From positions 1-24,345 of the forward strand of contig JAOXYB010067500.1 of the NCBI GenBank assembly GCA_028565635.1: a stretch of 24,345 nucleotides of DNA, given 5' to 3'. Source of the stretch: Phoronis ovalis (lineage: Eukaryota; Phoronida; Phoronidae). Shown here in pieces: positions 9,105 through 24,345 of this stretch. The notes below the pieces were generated by a model. It saw only the letters and a list, made by a program, of their open reading frames with translations, searched no databases and was not told where the DNA came from. Each line of letters begins with the position of its first letter. Position 1 is the stretch's first letter. The translations under genes were made by a program, and so were the position numbers.

Positions 9105-10193
9105 AAGGTATATCTGTCTAGAAAAGAGAATCACAGTTAATCATAAAGATGCCAGTTTGTATTTATCATATTATTTAGTTCTGATACTTGGCTTATACGG
9201 CAGTCAAATACTTCCTGTTATGGTATTAGTTTTTTTATCAAAATCCCAACACAGATGTTTTTGAAGAAATTGTTTATAGCCTGTAATCTGCATAAAAATA
9301 TAACAATAATAGGTCATTGTTACATTTCTTTACAAATTACAAAAGTTTCCAACGTAAAAGTTTCGGCAGAAAGTCGCAAAAAACATGACCTTAAGACAAA
9401 CTGCATGTTGCTTCTGTGATGTCTAGTTTATCATACAGCCCGGGTCATACAGACATCTAGCTGGGGAAGGCAGAAATAATACTAGTTTTTATACAGAATT
9501 GTGTCAATTGTCAATCGTGGATGTATCTGTTGATATAAAGGCTAGTTCCCGATCTCTGTATAAATAAACATATTTAACGTTTCATTTAGAGAGCGCTTTG
9601 CACAGTTTATACATTGTAAATATGTTAGGTTATACATGTATGTAATCGTATAGAGGTTTACACATTACTAGATAGTTTTAGGACTAGAGACTAGAGTAAA
9701 ATGCCCCAATTTGCAAAACAGCTAACAAAAAAGTAACAATATCTATTATCTATCCATTCTCCTAATTTTTACCTTATCAGATACTTGGAACCAGACATCA
9801 CATGTGCGCGTACCTGAATACAAGCCATGTATTATTTAGTAAGATTCGAAAAACTGCTATCGACAGGTTCAACTATAAACTTAAAGGTAATGCATGAACA
9901 GACAAAACACTGTCATTACATTCGCCATTCGCAGGAAACCGATAGCTAATACACCATCCCACAATGCAATATTCCACCTACTCTTTTGTGAAAAAGGTAA
10001 GAAATACTGTTGCCCATCATGGCTGCTTCCATGGTAGGTAAAATTAGGAATTTTTTGAAATGTACATCTAGTTGGAATATATTTAGTTTTGACTGTCAAA
10101 ATAATATCAGATATTCAGCCTTTGTACTTCGCGATCTCATTATGTCAATTTTGCAATACACTGACCATTTCATTTCGTAGATATATGTAAAAA
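9105..10193. promoter_or_regulatory. Shared upstream region of two divergent genes
   Basis: The ATGs are 1.15 kb apart on opposite strands, so both promoters are expected here. No TATA box is convincing in such AT-rich DNA. The stretch near 9940-10040 is less AT-rich, with a ZNF143-like site at 9957-9968 and CCCATCATGGCTGC at 10012-10025, loosely YY1-like. A TTTCGTAG at 10173-10180 could be the acceptor of a leader intron of DHX57. Confidence 0.45.
9957..9968 (+). promoter_or_regulatory. ZNF143/Staf-like binding site
   Basis: TCCCACAATGCA fits the core of the known Staf consensus (CCCRNMATSCM) at every core position; the outer bases fit less well. It lies 226 bp upstream of the DHX57 ATG, a normal promoter distance. 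Confidence 0.4.
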
Positions 10194-23760
<13,567 letters not shown>

Positions 23761-24345
23761 GTTTGTGCTGTTTATTAGGGTCAAGATGTGGACCCTGTAA
23801 ATTAAAAAAAATTGTGAATTTGCTTCAAATTCAATGTTATTTTATCTTTTAATTTTCAGCATTGTGGATTTTAGCTGTTTACACTTGTATTCCTAAATTT
23901 GAACAAAATATCCAGCCTTACTGTAGGTTTCCGAGTTATGCTCACACCAGATAAGGTACCAAATACTGGTTTGTGACAGCTACTCAGATTTTTCTGACCT
24001 CATCAGCTTAGTCTGTCAGCGAATTGCTGGGGAAAAACAGAATCCTGAATTCTGTATAGTTTGATAGAGCGGGGGCAAACTTATTTTCCTACAGGTGTGA
24101 GAAGGGATATTTTATTCTCGTGCTGTGGGAATCATTGAATTTTATTTTGGTCCGTGCAGTGTTTTATTTTCGTGTTATAGCATTACATAAATTTTTGTTT
24201 ATGCAAAAAATGTGCTAACAAATAGATGTTCTGCTGTCTCAGATACAGTATTTTGCTGAATCGAAAATCCCTCGAGTACGCTCTAACCATTTTGAATAAT
24301 TTGCAGTATAATTATCTTCTTAGGAGCATCCAATAGACTATTAGT
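23761..24345 (+). other. Start of the last DHX57 intron (runs off the window)
   Basis: It starts GTTTGT after the codons for SHQ. I looked for the expected C-terminal exon (AELV...LR...LD-type helix) and found none. The one good acceptor-like site, TTTTCAG at about 23854-23860, leads to TAG after four codons. Confidence 0.7.

Noticed and set aside
9881-10099. 72-codon minus-strand frame in the divergent promoter
   Set aside because: It could only be a separate small gene; no signal peptide, family pattern or splice link to the METTL24-like exon 1 was found.
23854-23880. Possible last DHX57 exon after TTTTCAG
   Set aside because: The phase-0 reading is HCGF then TAG, unlike the conserved DHX57 C-terminus of about 50 residues.

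Overview
The window reads as nuclear DNA of an invertebrate animal. It is AT-rich, with intron-split genes whose exons join in frame at GT/AG borders, intronic LINE debris and short inverted-repeat elements. I cannot name the species; a marine invertebrate is a guess from the LINE type and helicase architecture. There are two genes, arranged head to head, about 1.15 kb apart from ATG to ATG.

Layout. 1-3205: intergenic and repeat-rich, with poly-T tracts, a 44-nt hairpin, a 16-bp tandem repeat and an intact 532-bp non-autonomous DNA transposon with an exact 8-bp target duplication. 3206-9041 (minus): a complete seven-exon gene for a 518-residue type II membrane protein related to METTL24 (Methyltransf_22). 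It contains two tandem copies of the domain, both degraded where the methyltransferase acidic loop should be. 9042-10193: shared upstream region with a ZNF143/Staf-like site. 10194-23760 (plus): 21 exons giving the first 1330 residues of DHX57, a DEAH-box RNA helicase with UBA, RWD, CCCH, RecA1/RecA2, HA2 and OB-fold regions. Its last short exon(s) must lie beyond 24345.

The DHX57 introns hold the 3' end of a dead LINE, two long inverted repeats (introns 10 and 13), an exact 73-bp duplication, and a cluster of CCATTATA repeats. The two genes have no obvious shared pathway: one encodes a probable cytosolic RNA helicase and the other a probable secretory-pathway membrane protein. Their link is the common upstream region, which may be a bidirectional promoter. 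The most unusual item is the tandem pseudo-methyltransferase.

All exon borders were set by hand from splice consensus, reading frame and family similarity. No search or computation was run.
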